The notes under the pieces are model-generated. The model saw only the letters and a program-made list of their open reading frames with translations, did no database searches and was not told the origin of the DNA. This document shows positions 46,901 to 58,914 of a stretch of DNA of 64,000 bases, piece after piece (within the stretch, counting starts at the first letter, position 1; each line of letters opens with the position of its first letter). This stretch comes from Pseudoscleropodium purum (lineage: Eukaryota; Streptophyta; Bryopsida; Hypnales; Brachytheciaceae), in NCBI GenBank assembly GCA_963969395.1, contig OZ017804.1, positions 14,880,001-14,944,000 on the forward strand, in the 5' to 3' direction. The translations under genes were made by a program, and so were the position numbers.

Positions 46901-49900
46901 TTGAGGGCCCTCTTGCCAAGCTTTATGATGATCCTGCTCGCCAAACTAGCTCGCACCATCAACGTGAGAATGATTCAGAAGGCAACAAGGATAATACACA
47001 CTGGTACAAAATCATTGCAGATTCAAATTTTATCAATGGAATGTCAAACTGTGGTATATTTGGAGAAATTTAATCGTTGTATTGTCAACTCTAACACAAA
47101 AACGAATTGTAGGATTGAAGCGCTTAGTCAAGCTGATACCGAGGATGTGAAAATGGTTGAAGGTCTTGTCCCTGGAATTGACTTCTGCAATCATGGTAGG
47201 TTGATTTTTGGATCTTATTCTAGATCCACTGTTGCGTCTATTATTGAGTAGCAATATATATAATTTCATGCTATCTATGAAACTTGAACACCAGCCTGTT
47301 TTTGAGACTTCACAGATTTTGGTTTACTCCCTTTCGTTTTTTGGTTTCGTGTAGGCAAAGTGATCTGTGCACTAATTTTTGCACTTAATTGCATTTAATT
47401 TTGTCTGTTCAATGGGACTGTAAATCCGTTTTTTGTGGGACCTTACTCTGCGGTCATTATCATGTCCTTTTATCAGTATTTGTTATCAACGTCACAACTA
47501 AGTGAGTCTTATTTTTTGCAGATCGTTGTGAGGGTGCTGCTTCGTGGCAAATTGATGGTCCTCAAGGTTCTGTAACTGGTGTTCCCAATTCCATGTTTCT
47601 CGTGACAGGTGAGACTCCAATCTCCAATTCTTTATACCTGGTATTACCTGAGTCTGGTATTATGTCAGTATACTTCCTTCTTGAGCTCAGAGATGTTATT
47701 ACTACTATGCCAACGTTCAGAACTTCATAAATTAATTTCCTCGCCAGTGGAGCATGTAAGAGATCTATCTGACTTCCTTTTTCACATTTTTACATTCAAG
47801 TATTAACAGCTTCCAATCATTTTGTACATATTTGATGGAGAGTATTTGACGCTTTCCAACATTTTTGAATGTACCCACCTCTGCTCGTTTTATAAAGAAG
47901 AAGATTCTAGGGTAGATTGTGTTCCAGGTTTGTGTTCCTTGTAGTCTACCTGGTTGTAGATGTTTTAGCTGTAATGGATAGACAAAGCCAGCTTTAACCA
48001 AGTGGGCTGTCTCTCATTCTAGGATCTAAGATCAGTCGTGGCTCAGAGATTTTCATCAGTTATGGGGACAAAGGCAATGAGGTACGTTGCATTGCATGAA
48101 GTGCTACGTTCTCTACTTTTGGGGTTTGAAGCTCGTCATGGAATCTCATGCTTATAACTGGAGAAGTCCAATCTGCCCATTTATAAGAAAATAGCTTGGC
48201 CTGTATGGTACCTGCCTGGAAGTAGTGGAGAGTGAGCCCTATGGATAGGAATTCCATGTGGAACTGCCATGGTGACTTCGAACAGACGAACAGCAAATAA
48301 AAATAAAAGATGTAGCCGTGGTATAGAAAGTGACTTATATGCTTGACTAGCAACTAGGATAATTACAATGTTTCCTGAGGCGGCATTCCATTTCTCACGT
48401 GAGTTATACTACAGGAGTTGCTGTACTTATACGGTTTTGTGATGGAAGAGAACCTGGATGACTATCTTATGGTAAGAGGGAATAACCTCTATTGGGCCGA
48501 CTGTGTTGTTTCGTAAAATTATCTGTGGATCTTTAGCTAAACCGGATCACCGTAGGCTATGACTTGAATTATCACTTCGTGCAGCGTTTGCATATTTCAT
48601 GTCAGTTATACTATGTGTACAGATCTACTTTCCCAAACAGGCTTTGGAGGACAGAGATTGCCATGATACTAAGATCCAGCTGCTTGAAGAATTGGTACGT
48701 CTCATTCCATTGATTTTTCTTTTCCTTAGTATTGTATGAACGCACGGGCCTGGATTTTGGGATTTCACTTTTCTGTAACCAATGGTAATACCTTAGAAGA
48801 AGTGGTATTTTTGGGGGGCTATACACAGTATTGCATTTTCTTTAGATATTCTCATATTTTAGAGAATCTTATAAGAAAATTCCTGAAATTTGAATTTAAG
48901 ACCATAGTTTTATGAAACAGATCAAGTTTTCGTTTTGAATTACAGCGGAACATGTGACTTCAAGCAAATGTTATCTGTTTGCAGAATCTTCCTCTACGTT
49001 GGCTCGTCCCTTCTTCAGTACTCAAGGGGGGGTTTTGTACTGATCTCAAGTTAGATTCTGCGTCTCAAATCCCTGGGAATCCTCTCATCACTGGCCATAG
49101 CTGGTCTGGGCAGCGGAAGCCATCTGCACTGGCAGCCAAGTTGGTGTTTCCTGAAGACCTATTGACAGCGTTGAGGATTGTATCTATGGAAGAAGATGAT
49201 GTTTACCGCGTCGCTGCCATGCTAGAAGAGGTCAGTCTGTCCTTACCCCAATGATTAGGGAGCATCGTCAATGTTGGTTTTACCTCTCTGCAAACATCGT
49301 CTTTTAAAGTGCTTTCATCTCAAAGTTCTTCTCTATTGATTATCAATGAAATGGCATTGAAAGATGATCATTTCAGTATTGTCATATCAACCTTCGAAGT
49401 AGTGCCATTTCAACATTTAAAAGACACAAAACCCCCATCGAAATGGCTTTAAACTAGTTATGTTCAGTACTAACCAATTGAAACAATTAATAATCAGGTG
49501 GAGAGGGACTTCTGTAATGAGTGTTCCCACGCAATCGTTGCACCTCCAGAACCTAATCACATATGAAGTGTGGATTTGGCCCGTCTTAAACTTTACATGC
49601 TCTAGCAGGATTTCCTTTAGTTGCGATACGTTTTTCTGAAGACAGTGGTACTTGTTGTGCACGACCTAATGGATATTGCCTGTGCTCTCAGATTTCAGAT
49701 CCTGAAGCTGGACGAAAACCCACTGATGTGGATATCAGGGCAGCTGTGTGGGAAATATGTGGGAATGCTGGGGCTTTTCAGTTGCTTGTTGACCTGCTGA
49801 CATCCAGGTACTCTCTCTTCTAACATGTTCAAATGTTCGAACGCGCGATCAGTTAAGCGAGCATTTACTATTTTGTTGTTTGAGTCGTCAAGAATGAATG

Positions 49901-52900
49901 TCCCTTATTACGTTAATTGCATTATTGCTTCTAGGCCGTGACGAATTCGATAATGGATCTCTCTGTGATAGTAATGTTCACTAGCTTCAAGGTAGCTTCG
50001 GCATCAACCTGTGCATCTGCCTGTTCTATGTTCAACTGTTTTAGAGGGTGGCGAAGTGAATACACCACCCACCCATCAAAGATTCCATGAGCTGTGTTTT
50101 GTGACAGATTGATGGAGTTTCTGAGCTGATTCTGCTTCAAATGCTTGATTCTATAATTTGATTTTGAATTTTTCTTGATGAATTCTGTAGAATTAATATA
50201 GAATTAAGCAGAAAAGCTACATACATATATATGTCTTTATGTGCCATGAGGACAATTCCACATGGAAATGGTTGTATGTTTGAGAATGTCTTAGAATATT
50301 TGTCATAATAAATTCATGAATATATTTATTAGTTATAAATCAAGAAAATGATTAAATCAACTATAAGTTATTACATGATAATGAGTAGAAAATAATGGAT
50401 GATCCTAGATAGTGATTAGTTGATTACAATTGATCATAATAATGAAAAATAAAAATAGAATTGTAAATATTAATCATTAATAAGAATACTTATCAAAACA
50501 AATAAATAAATAAAATTGTGATTATGAAACTTTTAATTTTAAAATTTAAGATTTTAAAGAAATGATCAATAATAATTCAATTCTAAATTATGAAAATGAT
50601 TATATTCAACTACAAATTATAAAATGGTACCGATTAGAAATTATGAAATAAAATAATGGATGATTATAGATCATTGATTGATTGATTGTAATTAAATATA
50701 GATGATTAATGAAAGATTTTGAACAAATTAAAATTTAATATAATAATTCATTAACTATTATTGAGAATATTTATCATAATGATAATCATAGATATAGTAA
50801 TTAAAGTTTTTGATTTATAAGGTAACTCAACCTATGACAGCCTAAATGGGAGCCAGCCCATCATAGGCAAAATTATATTAATGGTGAACATTCTAGTTCT
50901 TGAAATGTGTGTTACTAAATTTTTTTGGCTTGTGATGGGTTGGTTGACATTTGGATTGTCATAGGCTAGTTTACCTTAGTAGATAATAAAATCAGTTACA
51001 AACTATAAAAATGATGAAAACATTTATTAATTACTAAAATGGTAATGATTAGAAATATTAATTGAAATATTAAATCAACATGGAATAGAATTTATTTAAA
51101 GTAAAGATATTAAAAATAACTAGGTTAATAAGTGTAGGGACAATAAATTTTTTTTAAAATAATTACTAAAATTTAATGTTTAGAAAAAAATACTAATTAA
51201 GGATTTACAATTCAAATTAGTAGATTGATAAAGGAAAAATAAGAAGGTTTAACCCCCAAAGGAATAAGGAGAATTACTTTGGGCATTTTGAGAACTTGGG
51301 TTGGCTTTGTTGATTTCATAATTTAGAATTGTTGCATGAATTTTTGTATATTGGATTTTTCTCATCATAATTGATGTTTGAAGCTCTGTTTCATGCCAAT
51401 CCAATAAATATTGCAAAACTTACAAGGGTTTTTCAATTTCAGTGTTAAATTGGGCAGCAAAAAATATATTCCAAAAATATATTAATTATTTTTTTTGAAA
51501 TTGTATAGATTGATACCTATTCCAAAAACATTTGAACCATTGAATTTTGAGGAATGAGGTATAAGTTATGAGTTTTATATTGTACGTAATGAAGGTAGAA
51601 AAAATATATAAGGTTGTCTTGTGCTCTCAATTTTGAAAATTTTTTAAGAAAAATTGAAAGAAAGAATATTAAGTGTTTATTAGAATATTTTCACCATTGG
51701 GATTAATAATTCTCAAATTCTTCCATAGCTTATTAGCATATTACTTTTGTCTTTCATTTAATAACACCTACTATACAATTTTCTTTAAAATGAATATGAA
51801 AGTTTTTTTGGTTAAATTACTTCATACATATTCTCTACATATTTTCTAGCTTTTTGACTAAAGTGCACAAGTTATAGGGTATACATATTTTTTTTTCTAA
51901 AAATGTTAAAAGACAAAACTTCACCTTTTGAAAGGGTTAGAAAAGCCTTCATGTTGAAGTTTAGGCACATTGAACTTGCAATTAGTGAGGATATTCACTC
52001 TAAAATTTTGGGAAAATGTACTTGAACAAGTTAATCAAAGGATCGTATGGTTGGATTTGTTAAAAAATAAATATTGATGAAGATTTTGACCTTGCTTTGG
52101 GAACAAGTATTTTGAAGCAGTTTTGGACCTTTGAATATGAAAGAAATTTAAGGATCAAATTTTATAATAATATTGAACAAAATATATTAATAAAATATAT
52201 AATGAATAATGTAGATATAAAATCTTGAGCATTTTTCCCTGGTCATGCGGTTCTAGCATTGAAAGATAATAACCAAATCTCTCATGGTTGCAGCATGCTG
52301 GAATTAGAGGACGGCACAGGGACTGAGGCTTTCGATGTTGAGTTGTTGGCCAAAGATTATAGAGCACGCGTGGAGGCCAAGGAACAGAGTCATCCAGATA
52401 GGTATGTTGTACACGTCTGGTTTTATTATCATATAGATTTGGTTATCTTGGAAGACATGAAGATATAAATGAAAATTAACGTAAATCATTAGCGAATGGG
52501 AGAGAAATGTAAGCCTATTCGTTTTAAAAAAATTTGACAGTAAGATAGTATCTAAGAATTTTCAAAGCTGAAACACAGGAAACCTACTATTGACACTAGA
52601 ATTTCCCTTGAAGGGACATTCATGAAGCAGGAAATGCTTCCATTGGTTACTCCTGATAACTTGTGATGATTTTGGTATTGTGATTTTATTTCACTGTTAG
52701 ATCTAGATGTTCATGATGAATCGTGTTCATTTTGGGTGCACATACTTGAGCCTTTTGAGCCGTCATGTGTACTGAAACTTCTGCTGGCAGTGCCTCAGTT
52801 GATTGGTGTACACGGTTTGTTAAATTACCCGAGGTTATGGATATTTTTTGCGTCATTCTGATAGGTTTGTGGCTTCTCTTTGCAGGTTATCTGAGCGGTC

Positions 52901-53036
52901 ACACTGCAATCTACTGTCCGACAACAAACGAGCAACCGTAATTTATCGGATAGGTCAAAAACGCCTTGTGCGCTGCTTTCTGAAAGAAGCTGAATGCGCT
53001 CTTGAACTGTGTGTAGATCACGTTGCTTCAGATTAG
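43989..53036 (+). CDS. SET-domain protein of the plant Rubisco-LSMT-like lysine methyltransferase family, 16 exons
   Basis: Predicted S-adenosylmethionine-dependent protein lysine methyltransferase; substrate unknown. Exons: 43989-44057, 44303-44393, 45027-45219, 45345-45450, 45778-45860, 46210-46236, 46701-47003, 47113-47195, 47522-47608, 48023-48081, 48415-48471, 48623-48694, 48985-49230, 49692-49807, 52294-52401, 52886-53036. They join in frame to 616 residues. Marks of the family, in order: GEGFGLYA (40-47), LYLAITP, VDDRMLILLFLLIERAR, YLDMLPTKFGTPL, WANSVFWTRALNIP, VEGLVPGIDFCNH (SAM-site Asn317-His318), SYGDKGNEELLYLYGF (Tyr361, candidate catalytic Tyr), then a Rubisco-LSMT-type substrate-binding region from about 385 to the end, with LELEDGTGTEA and YRIGQKRLVRCFLKEAE. 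Residues 205-290 are a low-conservation insert. The start is the first in-frame ATG. No plastid transit peptide is obvious, so location is open. Confidence 0.92.
45451..45777 (+). other. GC-AG intron (intron 4 of the SET-domain gene)
   Basis: Exon 4 ends CATCTACAG and the intron begins GCAAAT, fitting the AG|GCAAGT pattern of known GC-AG introns. The acceptor is GATGCAG|CGA. Both borders are phase 0 and join LYQATHLQ to RRALKLAFEHKV, which matches the family layout. A GT donor further on (45567) would add 116 nt and an in-frame TAA at 45544-45546. Confidence 0.75.
46210..46236 (+). other. 27-nt microexon (exon 6 of the SET-domain gene)
   Basis: It lies between TTCGCATGCAG and GTATGTGC. With split codons at both ends it encodes R-EVDFQNFM-W, the counterpart of the conserved (S/E)V(T/S)FEDFLW segment just before WANSVFW. 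Neither neighbour exon supplies this segment, which confirms it. Confidence 0.85.
46270..46355 (+). repeat. Short tandem repeat in intron 6 (CTGCATGCT / TATAGT)
   Basis: CTGCATGCTATAGT occurs in tandem, with variants CTGCATGCTGCATG and CTGTATGCTATGTG, about six units over 85 bp, 34 bp downstream of the microexon. No role can be read from the sequence. Confidence 0.6.
50140..52240. other. AT-rich repeat DNA enlarging intron 14
   Basis: Intron 14 spans 49808-52293, five or more times the length of most other introns in the gene. Its first ~300 bp resemble the other introns in composition. From about 50140 to 52240 it becomes very AT-rich, like the intergenic repeats, and contains a foldback element (50819-50977). 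A TTAACCCCCAAAGG motif near 51249 resembles the end of a TTAA element, but no partner end was found. Confidence 0.65.
50819..50977. mobile_element. Foldback MITE in intron 14, 159 bp
   Basis: AAGGTAACTCAACCTATGAC.. at the left pairs with ..GTCATAGGCTAGTTTACCTT at the right. The inverted arms extend about 45 bp to GCCCATCA and TGATGGGT, with roughly 20 percent mismatches. Related phrases (CCTATGA, TATTAGGTTGAG) occur near 57050-57240. Confidence 0.65.
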
Positions 53037-54106
53037 TTCCCTGATGGTCCAGCCAGGCAGAAGCCAACGGCCATTCAAAAGGTAAGACCTTGTAGAAATC
53101 AAGTGATGGCTTTGCATTGTTTAAAAATAGTTATGTTTCATTTTTAGAACCAAATTGGTGTTCCATTCTGAGCTGGAAATTTTTGGTGTACAAATGAACT
53201 GTGGTAGTGGTTACAAACTGAGCTCCTTAAACGGTTGTGAAAATAACATATCTAACGTTGTGCAGTGTCCTGTAGTTTGCAAAAATTCTTTTTACCTCTT
53301 GACTGACCTCTAGTCTGTGTGGCCCCCTTGCGTGCAACAAAGTTGTCATTCGAGATGCTCAGGTGAAGGATTTGGTTGCAGAAAGGAAATTCTATAAAGG
53401 AGGATCATTCTGCGACCCTGCCGCACGTGTACCAAGTAAGCCCCGCGATCCATGCTTTTGCAACCTGGAATATTTGGGACTTTTTCAAGTGGCGCATTCA
53501 CCGAGATGTGCAGCTTTTCTCATTTATCCAATGTTCGCCGTTCGGACGCTATATTTGCCCTGGCACGCCCCACCTAAGCTGGGATGGTTTATAATCTAGG
53601 GTGATATCCCAATTCTAGATTTGTTGACACAACATTCTACAGTAGAGCAGAAGGAAGGCATTGTCAATTCACAATAACTTAACAGATTTATTTTATTGAG
53701 AAAGCCTGACAGACATTGGAGAATGCATAGGTGCATTGAGGAAGAACTTCAGATATTTGCAAACCTTCAATCTTGAGCTATGGACGCTCTACAAAAAGAA
53801 TCTAGATTCTAGAGTGTCGAGGCAGGTTGTCAAGAAAGTTGTGAGTGACGACAGTTTTATATGAAGACAGTATTGCCCTTTTTCTACGTGTAACTTTTAC
53901 ATCTGTAAATTTTCGTGATCTGGAAATTCCTATCGTATTCTCTACCCTTTTGAGTCTCTTTTCAAATTTAATCCAAGGTCATCTTTGAAAAGAATAGCAC
54001 TAGTGAACGATGGATTGAAGATTGGGGACCTTGCTGTTTTAGTTGCCCAGCTGAAACGTCAGATCTGCATTTGTACTAGCTTTTAGAGCTCTAGGAACAT
54101 AGAACT
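53037..54106. other. 3' flank of the SET-domain gene
   Basis: Less AT-rich than ordinary intergenic DNA here, so part is probably untranslated exon. CATTCAAAAG|GTAAGACC at 53081 is a good donor for a 3'-UTR intron. Two overlapping frames at 53363-53599 and another near 53700-53861 stay open but show no known protein motif. No coding claim is made. Confidence 0.45.
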
Positions 54107-55342
54107 TTAACCCCCAACGGACAGATCAGCCCAAACCTGAAAAGTAGTTTTCAATTTCATTGGCCGTTATTCATTTTCATCTTTTATTTTGTGCTTCTGA
54201 AACTTACAAAAAATTTCATCCAGTTCCCAACATAACATTGTATAACCATGCAATGTCCCTGCCCATGCTGGGGAGGCATTATGCCTTCCTAGCTCCCTAG
54301 ATGCATGGGAAAGACTTTTAGAGGAGCCATATAACACAACTTTGTTCATTGTAGGGGAACTCTTTTCAAGGATGGAAAAGCAACCCTTGCCTCATTGGTA
54401 AAAGAATGTTATGAATGACACTAAATTTGAGCCATTTGGAGCTTGGATGTGTTTGAAATTTTTTTTAAAGTTTTGAAAATGCATTTTTGCAACCAATTGG
54501 AGATACCCCTTCCTTTGAGGGAACTTTATGGGAGTCTGGTTTGATTCAAAATCAGCTCATATGGGCCAATGAACAATAGCAAAAAACTAATTATGAATGC
54601 TTCACTTCCACAATTGCTCTCCTAACCTTGTCTATCTACATTTTAAATTCTAGTACTTTGAATTGAGTTGGGTTTTTTTCACAATGTCCCTTGTAATTTC
54701 TACTTTCTAATGGTATTTTTGCCCTTATATTTTTTAATGTAAGAGTTTGTAGTTTATAAATGAATAAGCAAAAATTGCCCATACAAAATAATATGTTTCC
54801 AAAAGAATTTTGCAACTTTAAATGCTATAATCAAATTTGATCAAATGTTTCTTTTTTCACATTTAGTTTGAATGGATCAATTATTAGATCCTTCAGTTAC
54901 TTCCTCTAAAATCACAATGGATTTTGAGATAATGTCCATTTAAAAAATAATTCTTCTATAGATAGTATAAATTTTATATCAGCAGTTTCATTCATGAATT
55001 CTTTGTTCATTAGGTTTCAACGACACAACTTTGTTCCTTCAAAGCATCTTGATGTTTTATTAAACATCATTGTTGACATAAAAACAAGGATTGTTATGTT
55101 GGATGTCCAAAAAAATGCGTCAAGAAAAATATTGAAAATATCCAAGAAACACGAGTTTCTTATAATGAATAGTTTGAATTTTTTTTGAGGTACTCACTCT
55201 CAATGTAAAATTCAAGATCTTACAGTTATATACTTATACTCTATCCAATCTCTAAAAACAATGACGAAAATAATAACTACTCAAGTTCTTGGTAATTTTG
55301 CCCCATTTTCAAAGTATACCCCTTTGGGTCACAAGGGATTAA
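54107..55342. mobile_element. Possible TTAA-flanked element next to D2
   Basis: It starts TTAACCCCCAACGGACAG and ends GGGTCACAAGGGATTAA, the final TTAA being also the first bases of copy D2. Only TTAA(C/T)CCC is inverted. At 1236 bp it is larger than the other families, is non-coding, and has no second copy in the window. Confidence 0.3.
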
Positions 55343-56282
55343 TCTCTAAAGCACTCAATATGTTTTTTTGGAAAATATAGTGTTTGGAGGCAGTTCACTA
55401 CAAATGGAATTTTTGTTTTTTTCTTTGAAATTTTCACACACTATGTGCCAAAAAAGTAGCTTTGAGGCACAATGATTTTCATAACTTTTGACTAGATGGT
55501 TAAAAAATTATTGTATGATATGTCATTTCCATTGCTTAACAAGTAGCTTAAACATTTCTTAAGAAAATCACTTTTTTAAGAAGTAAAAATTTGAAATTGA
55601 ATTTTTAGATTTCTTTATAGGTGAAACGCTTTGAATCATTCCATTTTGATTAATGAGATGAAAGTTACAAGGAATTTTAGTTTAGGGGTAGTTATAAAAT
55701 TTCTACTCTAAAATAAACTTGAAGTCCTTTATTGAACTCAATTTTCAATATTTTGAAAAAAAAGTTAAAAATATTGTGTGTACATTGCTTATTACAACAT
55801 TACAACCATTAGAATTGACATTTTTCAACTGCATATTTAAATTCTAAACAATAGAGTGTTTTGAATCATTCTCTACTTCTTTCTACTTACTAATTTTTTC
55901 CTATAATTATCTTTTGCAATTCCAAATGATTTGAAATTTTTCAAGTGTATAGCCAACTTATGTTTAAGAATTAATTAAACGGATAACCACCATTTTGGAC
56001 ATTTTTTCATACAAATGTGACCTTCTAAGTCCATTTGCCCATTTTTTTGTAGGACCCAAAAAATGAACTTTGTTAAATCAAATGCTAATACCTTGCCATA
56101 ATGCCATCTACATAGTATAAAATTCTGAAATTTTTTCCACGTCTTTTGAAACTATATTACTACAAGATCCTAGGGTTATATGTGTCCAAAAATGTTTTTT
56201 TCTAAAATTTGGTACTTATATTAGAAATGGCAGTTTTTGAGTGTTTTTGGTGAAAACATAGTCAAAAATCTTTAAGGATTAA
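55339..56282 (+). mobile_element. TTAA-flanked element, family D (copy D2)
   Basis: It starts TTAATCTCTAAAGCACTC and ends ATCTTTAAGGATTAA; 944 bp, AT-rich, non-coding. It is co-linear with D1 and D3. The last 100 bp (AGAAATGGCAGTTTTTGAGTG and following) also resemble the first part of family A in inverse, so A and D share ancestry at that end. Confidence 0.75.
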
Positions 56283-57906
56283 AGCTACTTCTATAGACTT
56301 CTAATTATGTTTGTAATTTAGTCATTGTTTCAAATTTTTTTTTACTACTAAGATAGTTCTTTTTGTTTAATACAATTTAAATTGAACACCTTTGTAACCC
56401 TTCTACAACTTTTAGAATATGTAGTTAATTTTGAATTTGGTCAAGAATTGACTATGAGGTGAAGTCATGAAGGGACTCACTAAGAAATGGGTCTTCTTGT
56501 CCAATTGTCCCCAACTATGATCATCTATCCATATCTGAAGATAGATTGTTTTGTTTTATTTTGTTTGTTTGTTATATTGAGATCTCCCAAATTATATGTC
56601 TCTTGGTCATGTTCTTGGTACTGTCAAAAAGTTCTTGGCAAAGAGGGATGTACGGGCTTTGTTTCATGGCGTTTGGACCTATAGTATAGAAATTATTGAA
56701 TTTCAAAAAAATTATTAATTAAAAAATTTGAAAATTATTTTTACTTTTATTTTGACAGTTGCAATGGCACGAGGCACACTATTAATTATTATAGTTGCAT
56801 ATATGGTGGCTTGGCTCCTAAGAAAAACCAACTTCTTGAAATATATTAAAAACCATAGGCAATGTATCATTGCATTACAAGGCACTAATAATTATCTCTT
56901 CAAAAAATCAAATCTACAGGGAAATCTTTTTAAAATAATATAGAGGGTTCATTATTTAAACTCAATTTTTATAATTTTTCAAAATAGAAAGGTCTGTAAG
57001 GTGTAGATTACTTGTAGAATAATTATCTTAGAATCTAGTAAGGTACCCCATCCTATGATAGGTAAACTATTGATGATAGAATGATTCATTATAGTTTTGT
57101 ACCAACCTATGACAAAAAAATTCAATAAATGAGATTTGGGCTATATTAGGTTGAGTTAGTGTCCACAATCAATATTTTGAATGTTGTTGATGGAGTGATT
57201 AATGATAGGAACTTCCACCTTTTGAGTGCAAATTCATCATAGGAAGTGATTTTCTTAAACTATTATATTGTGGACATGTTAGGGAATATTATGACTACTT
57301 TAGGTTAGTAAAATGACCATTATGGATTTTATTGTTGGTTTGAAGGTGGTCTCAAGAGAATCTTTTGTTTTCAAAGTCTTTAAATTTTTTTCTTCACATT
57401 CTCATATAAATCTAATATAAGAATCTACAATTGGATATGCAAGAAATGTATTTTTTTTAAATTGCAACTCTTCGTGCTAGAAATGACTATTTGGGGGGGA
57501 GTCTTTTTGGTAAAATGTAGTCCTCAAACTTCAAGAATTAACTTCCCATTTAGAATCTTATATTTGCATAAGAGCACTTTCAAATGGAATGTAACTTAAC
57601 CTATAGCACTAATTGTCTAATGGATGGCTTCACTTGGCATTGTAAGATAAGAAAAAATTGTTTTTCATCCAATTTGTTTATGTGAAGGGTACCTAAATAC
57701 ATTTTAGAAGTCATATTATATGTCAACCTTTCATCTACAAATTGTGTAAAATAAACAGCTACTAAGCTTCAATTCGCACTAAAATATCTAAAAAAGTAGA
57801 AGTTTGATTGCACAACCATAGCCAAGGGTCCATGGAATGGTAGTTATACAATCCTAGAGAATCTCTTACTGAGCCCAAGCTAGGTTAAATACGGTAAGTT
57901 ACTCTA
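56283..57906. repeat. Intergenic with a diverged copy of the 62.5-kb tandem unit
   Basis: About 56540-56780 follows the order of the tandem unit at 62548-63425: AAAAAGTTCTTGG, AAGAGGGATG, GCTTTGTTTCATGGCGTTT, GACCTATAG, then GCAATGGCACGAGGCACACTA. The rest holds no recognised feature. Near 57040-57240, CCTATGATAGG-type phrases recall the foldback in intron 14. Confidence 0.5.
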
Positions 57907-58189
57907 TATGGTCAAGTCCAGTTCATTTACGAATTTTGGACCTCCCTTTTCCAAACACTATGGACATTTTGCTTCCATCTTGTCTTCATTCCAACCGCTA
58001 CAGTGCATTTCCCCACACAAAATTTTGTAGGCTCGTTCGCAACCTAGTCCTACTCCTACTGCAATTCTTCCCATCACATTTCACCACCCCATTTTCAAAT
58101 TATGAATGCTTAATTCATAACTCTTTGAAACAGCACTAGTGCCCCTAGATTGTGATCCCCATTCCCTTGCATTTGCAATTTTGTGTTTT

Positions 58190-58620
58190 GCGGTGCACCA
58201 CGGCCAATTACCATTTGCCGTCCAATTTTGTTTAGTTCCATTTTGATTCGGTTGGAGGGGAGGGCTTATACTTAGACTAGCTCAAGATCTTGAAGTAGGA
58301 GCAACAACCCTTATGATTTAATCCATTCAACCCGACGGGTGATCCTTGTTCCAACTCCAGCCACTGCTTCCGTCTGTCCATCTTTCACAACACAACATAT
58401 CCGTGTTTGTTTCATCATCGCCACCAGCACGGAGTTTTACTACACCTTCAATCCAGGGCACAAAAGTTCATTCCATTTGGTGAGTTTTTTCACGGTTTTT
58501 CTTTCATTTCCATTCCTTTGTTTACAACTAATTCTAAGTTCATGCTTTTGAATTTCTTCTCCTTTTTCACTAGATTACAATGTGAACCAGGACTTTGAGC
58601 AATTCAAACTTTGATTGTTG
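58190..58620 (+). other. Less AT-rich segment of unknown origin inside Tc1/mariner element 1
   Basis: The composition differs from the surrounding AT-rich DNA, and a frame reading ILVPTPATASVCPSFTTQ is followed by CATTTGGTGAGTTTTTT, which has a donor-like GTGAGT. It could be a captured fragment of a host gene. I recognise no domain. Confidence 0.25.
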
Positions 58621-58914
58621 GCATGTAAGGAGGGGGGGATGAAATCAAGCCACATTATTAAATTGATAGAAATGCCTTACTCCAAGGTATCTATTGTTTT
58701 AACAAAATGAAGAGTTTCTGGATGCGTGACTACCTGAAAACCTAAACCTCGGCCTTCCAAACTCACTGATCATGCACGGAGAGATCTAGATTGACTAATC
58801 CATAGAGATTGGTGATTCATATTAACTACCCTTGCTAAAACGTTCCATGTCCATCACAACACCATATGTAAACATATTTGTATCTTGGGATTTGGGAATT
58901 GCATAGAATACAAA

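Noticed and set aside
51249..51270. Start of another TTAA element in intron 14 (TTAACCCCCAAAGG)
   Set aside because: No matching inverse end was found within 1.5 kb, so no element is called.
53363..53599. Two overlapping frames after the SET gene (GGSFCDPAARV.. and IHAFATWNIWDFFKW..)
   Set aside because: Both are open over the same ~230 bp, neither shows a known motif, and they lie in probable 3'-UTR DNA. Not enough to call a gene.
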